Assembly (NCBI RefSeq): GCF_011386835.1
Contig: NC_088791.1
Coordinates: 123,914,943 to 123,978,942, forward strand
Source: Chrysemys picta bellii
Taxonomy: Eukaryota > Chordata > Testudines > Emydidae
DNA length: 64,000 nt
Reading direction: 5' to 3'
Made by a program: the position numbers and the translations under genes. Shown here piece after piece: positions 9,936 through 40,609 of this stretch (positions are counted from its first letter, which is position 1; each line of letters starts with the position of its first letter). A model generated the notes under the pieces. The model had not been told where the DNA came from and ran no database searches. It saw nothing but the letters and a program-made list of their open reading frames with translations.

Positions 9936-10799
9936 TTTAAATCTCAACATTAGCTAAAAATCATTAACTGTGCATTGACAGTCACAGCTCAGCAAGTCTT
10001 GTATTGTAAATGTTGCCAGAAGAGACTGCACTTGTATCAAGGAATTTAATTGTCATCATGCCAATGTAAACTATACAACAATGATAACGCCCAACACCTC
10101 TGAACTTTCTGGATTCTATTTTCAAGATTAATCCTGGAACACAGAGGAATGACATCCTGAGGTCCAAATTTTTTTCTAGGTTTTCTACAGAACCTGTAAT
10201 CAATCCTGACCACAAATTTTTAACACACTTAATTCATTACAAAGGAGTTAAAACTGTATAATAAATTACAAGTGTAGAGATAGATTACTTACAATGTACA
10301 GTCTGGAAAACAAAATATTGAACACCAAACCAGTGGTTCGTTTAAAAATGAATATTTAGAGTTAACACCAGATTTCTTAAGAAGGTTCTTTAAGAGAGTT
10401 ATAAGCCAAAACAGCCGTTTGTTGTAAAAATATCCATGTTTCTCAAGTCTGAGTAGTTATGCTTTTAAAAGTTTAAAGCAATGAATATGTTAATTCTTGA
10501 TATTACAATAAATTTGCTCTAACCACATGCAGCATAATACTCTTGCAGTAAACTAGTGAGTTTACTATTAGAATAGCTGATTAGGTGCCTCACTTTACAC
10601 AGACTTGTCTCATATTGGTACAAATATTTCTTTGACATATTTTGTCCCGTTTCAGAGTTATTAACTCCCATACACAATAGAGAAGGAAGCCGTCCAAAGG
10701 AGAGAAAGCCCTGAGTCCTCAGTTCAAAATTTCCTGCCAAGAGCATAGCACTGAATTTCAGTAAAATATTTCTGATTTGATATTAATTTGATTTTGTCA

Positions 10800-30193
<19,394 letters not shown>

Positions 30194-31769
30194 TCAACCT
30201 GTAGTGTTGCATAGTTTCAAGACTGCCTCTCTTTCATTTTGTACTTAATACAGGCCAGATAAATCCAAATGGAGAAATGAAAGTGTATCCACAGGGTAAC
30301 TTACCTTTAACCTTTTTAGAGGAGGAAGAAGTAAATTCATTCAGTATTTGAGAAAGACGATGGCTCCATTAGCACTAGAGACTGAAGTCCTATATTTATT
30401 CCCAGAACAGATATAGCTGGGTAGCAGTAGTTGCAAGCCTCTTTCATGCTGCCCTGACCCATTTGAGCATCCCTCAAATCTCACCTAAGGGACCACATTT
30501 AGGAATGAGAACGTAATTCAAGTCTCTATGGCCTCTCCAAAACTGCTAACAAGAGTACAGATTAGCATCAACTGTGCTAGTGACTATCCGTCCACTGAAC
30601 TGAGACCACTAACTTGCCTTTATCTTGGATGTTTACAAAATAAAATTTCGTGTACTGGAAATGTTATCATTTATAGTCAACACTTAAATGAAAATCTCTC
30701 TTTTAAATGGGAGATATTTCATGGCCCACCTTACTCAGTAACTATGGAAACAACAATGTGAGACTATGTAAAGGATTTATGTTGTGAATCCTCTATCAAA
30801 TATTCACAGTATACTGTAGGACACAACATTTTTTATTTAATTTCAAAATCTTCTTGTTGTTTTCATATGATTGTTTCTTTATTTCATATAACTGCTAGTT
30901 AGCAACTTGCTTTTGGTTGGGTGCATTGACAAGCAACTCTCAAGAGAGTTAACAATATTAATCTCCAGAATCAAGATCTTTAAAACGCTTATTGGAGAAG
31001 AGCCCTTAAAAGCCAAACCCTGATAAAATAGTCACTTCCTGTCATCTAGAGCTCATTTCCTATATCCCATTTCTCACATAGCAGCATAACACCCTTCTAA
31101 TACACAATTAAAAAAAAAATCTAACAGACGTTATAATGAAGTCAATGAGGATCTCAGTGGGTGCAGGCATTTGGCAGAGTGGATCTAATTGGAAGAGCAT
31201 GGTTTAACTATAACTATTATGCAACTAAATGGATTAGTGGAGCCAAAGATGACCTGTCTTTGTCTTCAACAGGGTTAAGTTATGATATGCAAAACCCCAC
31301 TGTTGCTATTCAATCCACAAGTTACTTTTAAAATTGAACTCCAGAGGAGTTGCCTAGTTAGCTCCCCCATAGCTATTTGAAAAAATGGAAAATTGCTGGC
31401 TCGTAATAGGTTAAAAAACCCACCCATCATTCTCCTCAGATCAAATGCTACTATTCTGACTGAGACAAACAAGAGTTCTCTTCTGGCTCTGCCTGGGACA
31501 ACAGGCAAAGGACAAACTGCTGCCATCTGAGAGCCAGAAAAAAAATGTAAAAAACATCTCACACAATGCTCTGCATCTGTTCTGATATGTAAAACACAGA
31601 TATCAAACGGAGAATAACTTAATAAATTAATTAAAGTGTATGATTCTCAAGTGAATCAGAAATTAAAACTTCAAACTCACATTTACTAGTGGACCCTCCA
31701 TTATGCGTTTTTTTTTTATTTTACTGAAGATTAAAAAATAGTTCTGAATTGATATAAGGCAGACTTGTG

Positions 31770-32010
31770 TGAGAGAAAGTGTGATCTTGCGGTCAAGGCA
31801 CAGGGAATAGAACTCAAAAGATCTGTCATCAATTCCCAGCTTTGCCACAGACTCTTCTTATGGGATCTGGGATAAATTACTTAATTTCTCTGTGGCTCAA
31901 GTTCAACCCTCACAGGAAGTATTATCCCCATTTGATATTTCTCCTACGTTTGTCTGTCTTGTCTATTTAGATTGTGAATTCTTCAGGGCAGGTGCCTCCT
32001 ACTCCTATCT
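31770..32010 (+). repeat. MIR/CORE-SINE copy
   Basis: Blocks GATCTTGCGGTCAAGGCACAGG, CAATTCCCAGCTTTGCCACAGAC and TAAATTACTTAATTTCTCTGTG are in MIR order, and the LINE-like tail AATTCTTCAGGGCAGGTG follows. Full-length but old. Confidence 0.65.
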
Positions 32011-32244
32011 GTGGCCCTGATCCTGCAAAGATTTATGACCAGGCTTTAAAGGGCTCATTTAGCTGAAGGGAAGTGTGTTTTTCACTGGCAGTAAATGACT
32101 CACTAATGTATGTGATCTCACGGTAGTATTAAAAGTGTTAAGTATTAAAAACTAGAGGCACAATAAACTAATTTCTGAAAACCAAAATTAAATACAAAGG
32201 AAGTTGGCTGCCACAGCATCTTTTCCTGCAGAGCCATCTTTTTA

Positions 32245-32800
32245 CTAAGCCCTGGTCTACACTACGAGTTTAGGTCGAATTTAGCAGCGTTAGATCTATT
32301 TAACCCTGCACCAGTCCACACTATGAAGCCATTTTTGTCGACTTAAAGAGCGCTTAAAATCGATTTCGGTACTCCTCTCCGATGAGAGGATTAGCGCTGA
32401 AATCATCATCACCGGGTCAAATTTGGGGTAGTGTGGATGCAATTCGACGGAATTGGTCTCCGGGAGCTATCCCAGAGTGCTCCATTGTGACCGCTCTGGA
32501 CAGCGCTTTCAACTCAGATGCAGTACACAGCAAAAACCCCGGGAACTTTTAAATTTAATTTCCTGTTTGGCCAGTGTGGCAAGCTCATCAGCACAGGTGA
32601 CCATGCAGTCCCAGAATCGCAAACGAGCTCCAGCATGGACTGAACAGGAGGAACTGGATCTGATCACTGTTTGGGGAGACGAATCCGTGCTATCAGAACT
32701 CTGTTCCAAAAGACGAAATGCCAAAATATTTGAAAAAATCTCTAAGGGCATGATGGACAGAGGCTACAACAGGGACCCGCAGATATATATACCCTAAGAT
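32245..32800 (+). mobile_element. Truncated PIF/Harbinger element
   Basis: It starts with the Harbinger-like end CCCTGGTCTACACTAC near 32250 and carries a Myb/SANT-like reading frame. It breaks off near 32790, so no right TIR is seen. It lies in the long first intron of TTLL1, antisense to the gene. Confidence 0.65.
32603..32797 (+). pseudogene. Harbinger Myb/SANT-like DNA-binding protein, N-terminal fragment
   Basis: The 64-residue frame starts MQSQNRKRAPAWTEQEELDL and has the tryptophan pattern W12, W24 of a Myb/SANT or MADF-type domain (KRAPAWT, VWGDES, RNAKIFEKISKGM). It runs out of family sequence after YNRDPQ, where the third helix should continue. In intact elements this protein partners the Harbinger transposase for nuclear import and DNA binding. 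This copy is broken. Confidence 0.7.
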
Positions 32801-33234
32801 ATTACAACACATCCTATATTTTCTTAAACAAGGCATCGGAGATACTGGCCTAGCAAAACCGCTCTACACTACCATACGGGAGAGAGAGGTTCAGTTACTA
32901 GTTCTGATATCTTGTTCCCAAGAAGGTTATGCGCTCAGACCTGTGAGGAGGGTCTTCTAGAGATTTTTAAAACTTACTCTTCCAGTCTATTAAACCACAG
33001 CTGACTAGTTAGTCCCCTCCCCTGTTTAACACCCTGGGGATATAACCACCTTCCAGGGTAAAAGGTGAATTTCAAAGCTACAGGAGAACTGAACGGTGTT
33101 TGTACCCTCCTTTATTGCTTCTTTGTGGTGATTAAAGACTGCCACAAAGTTTCTTTTTCTGCCCCCCCCTTTTTTTAATTAAAACACACACACACACACA
33201 TACTCTATCTAGGTACTTAAACAGGCCCTCCTTA

Positions 33235-33422
33235 CTGGAGCATCTGAGTTCTTCACAAATGTAGATGAATTTATCCTCACAACACAATTATGAGGATGGG
33301 AAATATCCCCACCAGGGCAACAGAGAGATTAGGTAATTTTTTGAAGGTGACAGAGGAAGTGTGTGGCAAAGTTAAGCACAGAATTTAACCTCCAGTGTCT
33401 AAACCACAAGACCATCCTTCCT
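33235..33422 (-). repeat. MIR-type SINE, minus strand
   Basis: Read in reverse it gives the MIR order: TCTAGTGGTTTAGACACTGG-like start, GAATTTTGTGCTTAACTTTGCC-like core, CTCTCTGTTGCCCTGG, and the CCCATCCTCATAATTGTG tail. Confidence 0.6.
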
Positions 33423-33826
33423 TTCATTTAGGAACATTAAATCTTGATGTCCCTATTTTTAAAGGACCCAAGATCTAATGCGAGGTCAATATTACAAGAG
33501 ACTCCAAATCATCAAAATATCCTGAGTGCTAAATTTATTATCCCAGGAGGATGCATAATTAAACTGTTTAAAGCTTTGTGTTTTTTATAATGTATTTACA
33601 AATAACTGCAAGCAAAAATATTTGTCTTAACATGCTACCGTAACCCTGAAAAAGATTACAGGAAAGTAACAACATATATTCAACAGTATAGGTAATACTT
33701 TAAGGCTACAATCAAGAGTAGTATAAATTTAATCCAATATCTAATGCTCAGTCTATAGGGATTTATATCCGATATGCCTCTCTCCCTCCTCCACCCCCCC
33801 CCCCGCCCCCCACAGTGTGATTAGAT

Positions 33827-34607
33827 CAGTGGTCACCAACCAGTAGATCGCGATTGACTGGTCGATCCTGGAGCCTCTGACAATCGATCACGATCTCCAG
33901 CCACTAAAAGTCCGGCCACGCAGCGTGGCTAAGGCTCTTTGCCTGCCCGTACCCCCGCTCCTGAAAGAGGCCAACGTGTCCCTGTGTCCCAGGAGGTGGG
34001 GGCAGGGGGTCTCCGCAGGTACCGCCCCTGCAGCTCCCATTGGCCGGGAACGGGGAACTGCAGGGACAGTGCCTGCAGGGAGGGGCAGCATGCGGAGCCT
34101 CATGCCCTCTTCCAGGGTCTGCAGAGACGTGCTAGCTGTTTCCGGGAATGGCACAGGGCTTGGGCAGGCAGGGAGCTTGCTTTAGCCCCGCAGTGCCGCC
34201 AACCAGGAGCCACCCGAGGTAAGTGCTGCCTGCCGGGAGCCCGCACCCCTACCCCCTGCCCTGAGCCCCCTCCAGGAGCTAGCACCCCAAACCCCCTGCC
34301 TCAGCCCTGAGCCCCCTCCCAGAGCCAGCAACCCATACCCCCTCCTGCACTCCAACACTCTACCCCAGCCCACAGTCCCCTCCTGCACCCAAACTCCTTC
34401 CCAGAGATTGCACCCCTTACCCCCTCCTGTACCCCAACCCCTACGCCAGGCTCAGGCGTGAAAGTGCATGAAGGTGTGGGAGAGTGAGCAACGGAGGGAA
34501 GGGGAATGAGTGAATGGAGCAGGGCCTCGGGGAAGAGGCAGGGTAGATCCTGGGTTGCATTTACATTCAAAAAGTGATCTTGTGCATAAGAGGGTTGAAG
34601 ACCACTG
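33827..34607. mobile_element. hAT element, 781 bp, perfect 8-bp TSD
   Basis: Left end CAGTGGTCACCAACC, right end GGTTGAAGACCACTG, flanked by GATTAGAT on both sides (33819-33826, 34608-34615). The interior is GC-rich with degenerate CCCCTCCTGCACCCCAAC-type repeats (34240-34450) that create the open frames seen here. No transposase. It lies within TTLL1 intron 1. Confidence 0.9.
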
Positions 34608-35065
34608 GATTAGATGATCTAAAAGGTTCTCTCCATCTCTGATGTTTAAGACTACAATTCTGAGTTCATACTCCAGCAATACCCTTTAAAGTTAATATAA
34701 AAATCTCATTAAGTCAGTGGTAGTTTTGCCTGTGTAAGAGAACTGCAGGATCATATTATCTGATACCAGGTATATTTTAAAAGTTCTTAAATATCAAATA
34801 AATGGGGCCTGAACAGTAAAAGTTGTACAATGAACTGATACATAACAAAATAAAAATATACATAAATTAATTGGAACTATAGAGATCAGTAATCCAGAAT
34901 TACTAGAAACACATCACATATAAAGTGATAAATATAAACTAGATAAATACAAACTCCATAGGCCCACTCCCACAAGTGCTTACCACTACTGAACATAGTG
35001 TTTGCTACTGAGAGTAGTCCCATTGGGATAAATCATGGACTAGGAACTCTTGGTAGTACCAACTC

Positions 35066-35370
35066 ACTAAGGGCTGGTCCACACTAACCCCCCAGTTCGA
35101 ACTAAGATACGCAACTTCAGCTACGTGAATAATGTCGCTGAAGTCGAAGTATCTTAGTTCAAACGACAAGGTACTTACCGCGGGTCCACACGCGGCAGGC
35201 AGGCTCCCCCATCGACTCCGCGTACTCCTCTCGCGGAGCAGGATTACCGGCGTTGACGGCGAGCACTTCTGGGATCGATTTATCGCGTCTAGACAAAACA
35301 CGATAAATCGATCCCAGAAGATCGATTGCTTACCGCCAAACCCGGAGGTAAGTATAGACGTACCCTTAGT
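35066..35370. mobile_element. Harbinger-like MITE containing two strong hairpins
   Basis: Ends ACTAAGGG and CCCTTAGT are inverse. The interior has one hairpin of 16-bp arms with one mismatch (35095-35110 with 35149-35164) and one of perfect 20-bp arms and a 15-nt loop (35266-35285 with 35301-35320). It lies in TTLL1 intron 1. No duplication was resolved because the flanks are themselves palindromic. Confidence 0.7.
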
Positions 35371-35749
35371 AGTAAGTATTTATAGGGTCAGAGCCCCAAG
35401 GCGTACCAGTGTCAAGGCTATGCAGAATTAAATTTGGTATACTTAAAACTGTATTAAAATACACAGAATTACACACATACAATTTTTAAAAATCGGTCCC
35501 AAGACACTAAAGTGAGTGGGCCCTTCAGCAGTGTCTACAGATAGATAACATGTATTTCAATGTACATTTCTATAAAGCAGGTCATTAAAGATGTATCACC
35601 AGTACACGGTATAGAGTGGTTTGAGACACATCACTACACAATCACGGTGACACGGGTTATCACCATAGCAGCAATGTAGTTGAGCTGGGGCAGAATCTGC
35701 TCTTCTGGCACCCAGGGATGGAGGGATTAGTATGGGGTGGGCTGGAGAA

Positions 35750-36340
35750 GGTTGAGTTGGGCGAAGAGGGTCCCTCCCCCACGTGGGCGGGGGGGGCTGG
35801 TGTTGGGGGAGGTGGGTCACCCCACGTGGGCTGGGGAGCAGATGTGTGTGGGCAGGTGGGTCCCCCCCATGGGGGGGCGGGGCTGGTGTGTCGCTGCGCG
35901 AAGGGTTCTCGGGCACCGTCCCTCTCCGCTGCTGCCTGGGGCGGGGGGTGTTGAACGGGAACCGCTGCCCGCCGCGATGGGGGTCCCTCCCCTGCAGGCC
36001 CCGCGGAGTCTCCGGCTCTCACCTGCCCGCGGGACGGGGCTGTTCCCGCCGGGCCTCCGGCTGGGGCTCCCCCGGCTCCTCCTCACACCCCGCCAGCCAC
36101 CCCCATGGCCGCCTCCGCCCCGCTACTGCCCGCCCGCCGGCTCCATGCGCCGCCCCCGCTGCCGCCTGCGCTGCCGACAGGCGCCGGCCGGGAGCATCCC
36201 GCGGGGGGCGGGGGAAGCGGGAGCAGCCGCAGCAGGGCCGCCGCCCCTACCGCTTCCGGGGCCACTCCCTGGTAACGGGGGACGCGGCCACCCCGCCGGG
36301 GGATACTTCCGGGGAAGGGGCGGCGGCTACGAGAGACCCC
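35750..36340 (-). promoter_or_regulatory. TTLL1: CpG island and probable TTLL1 promoter
   Basis: Strong rise in GC and CpG density, the only one upstream of the first coding exon. It contains the minus-strand splice donor GGGCAG/GTGAGAG, with the exon end at 36023, which fits an untranslated exon 1. The start site is probably about 36.08-36.28 kb. TATA-less. Overlapping open frames on both strands reflect composition only. Confidence 0.7.
36023..36260 (-). other. TTLL1: Probable TTLL1 untranslated exon 1 (5' end uncertain)
   Basis: Defined on one side only, by the consensus donor CAG/GTGAGA at 36023/36022. The ATG is in the next exon, 5.8 kb downstream. The 5' end is estimated from the CpG island. 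Confidence 0.45.
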
Positions 36341-36344
36341 ATAA

Positions 36345-36860
36345 CACAGATCCAGCTACCCCCAATCACTGAGACCCCAGAGACCCCCTAGGTACTGCCC
36401 CACAGCCATCCCCTTACCAGAGATCGCCAAACCCACACGGCCACCCCCAAATTACTGAGACCCCAGAGACCCCCAACCAGAGACCCCCATACCTGCACAC
36501 CCACTGCCAAATTACTGAGACCCCCAGACACCCCCTTGGCCCTCCCCACGGCCACCCCCAACCGGAGACCCCGCAAATTACTGAGACCCCAGAGATCGCT
36601 GCCCCCCACAACCATCCCTAAACCACTGAGACCCTCACACCTGAACAGCCACCCCGAACCACTGAGATGACTCCTCCCCCCAACAGCTACCATTGAGACC
36701 CCTGGACCCGCATAGCCACCCTTGAACCATAGAAACCCCAAAGACCCCTGCACTCTACAGCCACCCACTGAACCACAGAGACCTCTGACATCCCAGCACT
36801 GCACAGCCACCCTTCTGCACCACTGACACCCTCTGCACTGTGGAGCCCCCAGACCTGTAA
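36345..36860. repeat. Degenerate minisatellite, ACTGAGACCCC unit
   Basis: About 500 bp built from diverged units containing CCACCCCCAAATTACTGAGACCCC and AGAGACCCCC, repeated at roughly 30-70 bp. It starts directly upstream of the TTLL1 CpG island and produces long shadow ORFs on the minus strand (36388-36875). Confidence 0.75.
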
Positions 36861-36895
36861 ATCCTTCATAGCCACCCTCCCACCCTATTTATTAT

Positions 36896-37275
36896 TTATT
36901 TATTTGTTATGGAAGCACACACTTACAAGCCACAGTCATGGACAAGGACCCCATTGTGCTAAGCTCCATAAAAACACAGAACAAAAAGACAGTCCTTGCC
37001 CCCAAAGAGCTTACAATATAAGCATAAGTCATGACAACAGGTGGAGACAGACAGGCAAATGGGGGAGCACAAGAAGACACTATCTGCCAACATGATAGGC
37101 AGCAATTTCAGCACACTGGCTGCCTAACCTTGTCACATTTTTACAGGCATCAGAGCAAAGAAGAGTTTTAAGGAGGGATTTGAAGGAGGAAAATGGGAGA
37201 ACTCTTTCCAAGCGTGAGGGGCAGCATGTGAAAAAGAATGAAAGTGTTTGCTTGTAAAATTAAAAAGCCAGTCAT
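36896..37275 (-). repeat. LINE 3'-end-like repeat (CR1/L2 type)
   Basis: Blocks CAAGGACCCCATTGTGCTAAG, AAAAAGACAGTCCTTGCCCC, GATAGGCAGCAATTTCAGCAC and AGTTTTAAGGAGGGATTTGAA are a common chelonian repeat whose end matches the tail motif seen at 63.8 kb. The LINE class is not certain. Confidence 0.55.
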
Positions 37276-37782
37276 TGTATTACAGAGACCCCTTACAACC
37301 CTTACAGACACCTTGGCACTGTAGAGACCTCCTCCCTGCCCACAGACTCCCTCTGCAGTATAGAAATCACTATCCACACACACACTTTACCCCTCCCACC
37401 CCCCCGATTTATACAGCCCTTTATTCCCCCATGGTAAAAAGCAGTATATAATAATGTAATTAAAGACTTTATCACAATTACGGTTAAAATTTTGTCTTGG
37501 TTATTTGTAGTAAAAGTCAGGGACAGGTCATGGGCAATAAACAAAAATTCACGGAAGCCTGTCATGTAGCCTATAGGGCTAGTCTGCTTGCTTGCCTATA
37601 TATCTTTTCTTATGAATTTAACCACTTGTTATAGGTTTATTATTTATTATAATTAGAGTATTTTGGCTGTTTGTATTTGAGTATTTTAGCTGTAACGCAA
37701 GGAACCTACAGGCCACATCCTATATGTTGAGCTAGGGCAAGTTAGCATGCAGATATTCGAGATACGTGATGATGAGCTAGAG

Positions 37783-37998
37783 CAGGGGTCGGCAACCTTT
37801 CAGAAGTGGTGTGCCGAGTCTTCTTTATTCACTCTGATTTAAGGTTTTGCGTGCCAGTATTACATTTTAATGTTTTTAGAAGGTCTCTTTCTATAAGTCT
37901 ATAATATATAACTAAACTATTGTTGTATGTAAAGTAAATAAGGCTTTTAAGAAGCTGTATTTAAAATTAAATTAAAATGCAGAGCCCCCTGGACATAT
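37783..37998 (+). mobile_element. 5' part of a hAT element (CAGGGGTCGGCAACC family)
   Basis: It starts CAGGGGTCGGCAACCTTTCA and runs through the GTGTGCCGAGTC and CAGAGCCCCCTGGAC blocks, then stops. The expected right end (GGTTGCCGACCCCTG-like) is missing, so it is truncated. Confidence 0.7.
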
Positions 37999-37999
37999 A

Positions 38000-38950
38000 G
38001 AATATTTTGCTACTTACATCCATTGTTTGACCGTCTTAGAAACATTTACTAATTTACATTAGTCAGCACAGAATTTTGCCACTATTGCCATTTCTTGTGA
38101 AAACTCTTCAGTCTATTTCTTTCTTACAAACCTCTTTCTCTTTTTGCAAATTACTCTGGAAATAAGAAAAAGCTAGTTGCTAGAAAGTGAGAGGTTAAGG
38201 GGCCCAAGTCTGCTCCAGATGAATGTGATGGCAAAACGCTTAATGATTTTGGTGGAAGCAGGATTGGTCCCACGGTTAGCAATTGGCACACTTAAGCATA
38301 ATATAAAGAATAACACACACACTTGCTGACATGAATAGTCAGCTGTGCTATGGGGACCTTGAAAGAAAGATGCCAGTAGATGGGTGAGTCATGCAGCTAA
38401 TAGATTAGTGGCATCAGTGCCAGCATATGGCAAGCAACAGCTATTTTAAGATTAGACACTATATAGTGGAACTCCTTGCAGAATGTCAGAGGAAGGTAAG
38501 GAATCTGACCTCCAGTGATAAGGTTAATAGAAAACTAAGTACATGTTTCATAACAGGCTGTAAAGGCCTGAAGAATTATAGTGGAAATAAAGGGGGAAAT
38601 TAATGATTAATAGTAATGGATTTAGACAGCTGATCACATTTAAAAATAGAATAACCTGACCATAGCTGAAATAAGGTTAACTTTTGCAGTATACTGGAAT
38701 GAAACTAGATAGATAACAGTTCCTAAATCCATGAATCAATCTGAATATAATACTTATGCTTTGTTTTCAGGTGATAAGGTCAGTTCCAGGGACTAACTAT
38801 GAAGCAATAATGGATTCTAATTATATGAATTCTTGGAAGAGACTAATAATACTCCGCAATTTTTTAGAATCTTTGGGACTAAAGCCTACAAAGCCCTATA
38901 TTTTCTTGCTTGTGTCATATATAGTGGCAATGACAAGATACAATAGTCAT
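38000..38950. other. Intergenic, nothing recognised
   Basis: AT-rich sequence with no recognised gene or repeat family. The short frame at 38756-38959 has no support. Confidence 0.4.
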
Positions 38951-38964
38951 CGGCGGTGAATATC

Positions 38965-39340
38965 AAAGACCAGGGAAGGCTAAGCCTTCCCTGACCCAGG
39001 CCGTGGCCCCGCCCATGTCCTGCCCCGAGGCCCTGCCCTCCCTCCCCCTCTACCCTGAAGCCGGCAGGGGCTCACTCAGCTTCAACCGGCGGCCTGGAGC
39101 TCAGGCCCATTGGTGACCCAGGGCAGCACTGGGGCTGGCCTGGGGCTGGCCCAGCGCAGGGGGGCTGGTGGCTCAACCCGTCGCTAAGGGGGCCAGCCAG
39201 CATGGCTGGGCTGGGGCTTCTCCGACCGCCGGGGGGGAGGGAGTTGTCGGGGCTCCAGTGGCTGGGGGTGGGGCCTCAGGTGGAAGAGGAAAGGCCAGCG
39301 GACTAGCCTTCCTGAAGAAGGGGGGAGTCACCCACGGCCT
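38965..39340. repeat. GC-rich repeat-like block
   Basis: It starts with the small palindrome GGGAAGGCTAAGCCTTCCC, then a GC-rich body (CGTGGCCCCGCCC) resembling other GC-rich transposon interiors in the window. Its ends are not resolved. Confidence 0.4.
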
Positions 39341-39677
39341 ATGGCAACAGTAGCTCTAGCAAGGAGTGACAACAGTCAGGGAGAGGTCCTCCTCTAACCA
39401 TGAAAAAATATTGACTGTGACAACTGACACAAGTGAGAAAAACTAAATGGACCTGGAGTGTCAGTATCAAGTCCTTGGGCAGTGGCATCCATCAAGCTTA
39501 TGGGGACATAAGAGAATTCAGTCAGGACAAAAAGAGTTTTTATTTTCATACCAAAAATAAGTCTTGAGACCAATCCTATAGTCCTTCATCCACAACATTA
39601 GACCCTTTTACCACATTGTCCAAATTTGTCATTTTGCAGTTTTCCTGAAAATTTAAAATTATTTTGTCAATATACAT

Positions 39678-40044
39678 CAGTGGTTCTCAACCCGCAGACC
39701 ATGGGCTGCATGTGGCCCAATTAGCACACAGCTGTGGCCCAGCTCAGCTGTGTGCTAAGGCCAGCCCATGTGGCAGGGTCTGGGTTCCAGGCTACCTGGT
39801 GCGGTGGGGTCCAGGCTGCCCCGCTGCCCAGTGTGGCAGGGTTGGGGTCCTATATTGCCTGGCCCTGCAAGCTCTGGGGATGCCACCCAGCCCCACACAG
39901 TGCAGGGTCCAGGGCAGCCGCACAGTGGGGATCCGGGGTCCAGAAACGGGGTCTGGGCTGCCACTACCCTGGCCCCTGCAGCCCAGGTAACACATTGTGG
40001 GCCGCATATGCAGCCCACAATGATAAATAAGTTGAGAACCACTG
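39678..40044. mobile_element. hAT element, 367 bp, perfect 8-bp TSD
   Basis: Left CAGTGGTTCTCAACCC, right GTTGAGAACCACTG, flanked by ATATACAT on both sides (39670-39677, 40045-40052). The GC-rich interior with CAGGGTCTGGGTTCC-type repeats causes overlapping ORFs. Same TIR family as 6889-7006 and 14598-14988. Confidence 0.93.
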
Positions 40045-40189
40045 ATATACATCATAGCTGCAATTTACCAATGCATTTATTTAACTTTTTATATTATGTA
40101 CTTTAATTTTTAAAATTACAGTTCAGAATATGGTGTAATTAAGGCCAAACACAGCTTTACCAGGATGCTTATAATTATAAAAAAGTTCT

Positions 40190-40320
40190 ATAGTGGCATC
40201 GATGCAATTCTGCAATCACTTATACATGCGTTTAGCTTTAAGCACAAGTAGTCTTATTGACTTGAGTGGGACTACTTATATATTTAAAGTTAATCATGTG
40301 TAAATAAGGCCTTATGCAGT
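40190..40320. repeat. Palindromic repeat copy
   Basis: Arms carrying CACTTATACATGCGTTTAGC and TTAAAGTTAATCATGTG around TTGACTTGAGTGGGACTA match the palindromic family at 11.8 and 51.2 kb, with many changes. Confidence 0.4.
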
Positions 40321-40444
40321 TCAAAACACAATCAAAATAAGGTTTAAATTATCAGAAGATTAAGAGGAGTCTGCCTATAGAAATAGCTCAAATAAGTTAT
40401 TAACAAATTATAGTTTTAAGATTAAATCTCCTTTTAAAATACTT

Positions 40445-40605
40445 ATAAAGTACTTTGCACTTTCATAGCACTTTTTATCTGAGGATTGTACTTTGTAAAC
40501 ATTATATATCTCAGTCTCATAACACACCTAAGTAAGATTGAAGGTAAGTATTATACTCATTGTACAGCTGAGTTTCAGAGAAGTTAAGGCCTGATCCAAA
40601 GCCCC
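40445..40605 (-). repeat. MIR/L2-like relic
   Basis: TAAAGTACTTTGCACTTTCATAGCAC, TATTATACTCATTGTACAG and CTGAGTTTCAGAGAAGTTAAG follow the order of a reversed MIR-type SINE. Confidence 0.5.
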
Positions 40606-40609
40606 TTAA

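Noticed and set aside
35596..36391. Several long overlapping ORFs up to 211 codons on both strands
   Set aside because: They lie in a CpG island, are low-complexity (Gly/Pro/Arg-rich) and overlap in many frames, as expected from GC-rich sequence with few stops.
36388..36875. 140-codon Gly/Val-rich ORF
   Set aside because: Produced by the minisatellite; the amino-acid repeats mirror the DNA repeat.
39664..40106. Five overlapping ORFs of about 90-110 codons
   Set aside because: They fall in the GC-rich interior of the hAT element with perfect target duplication and have repetitive sequence.
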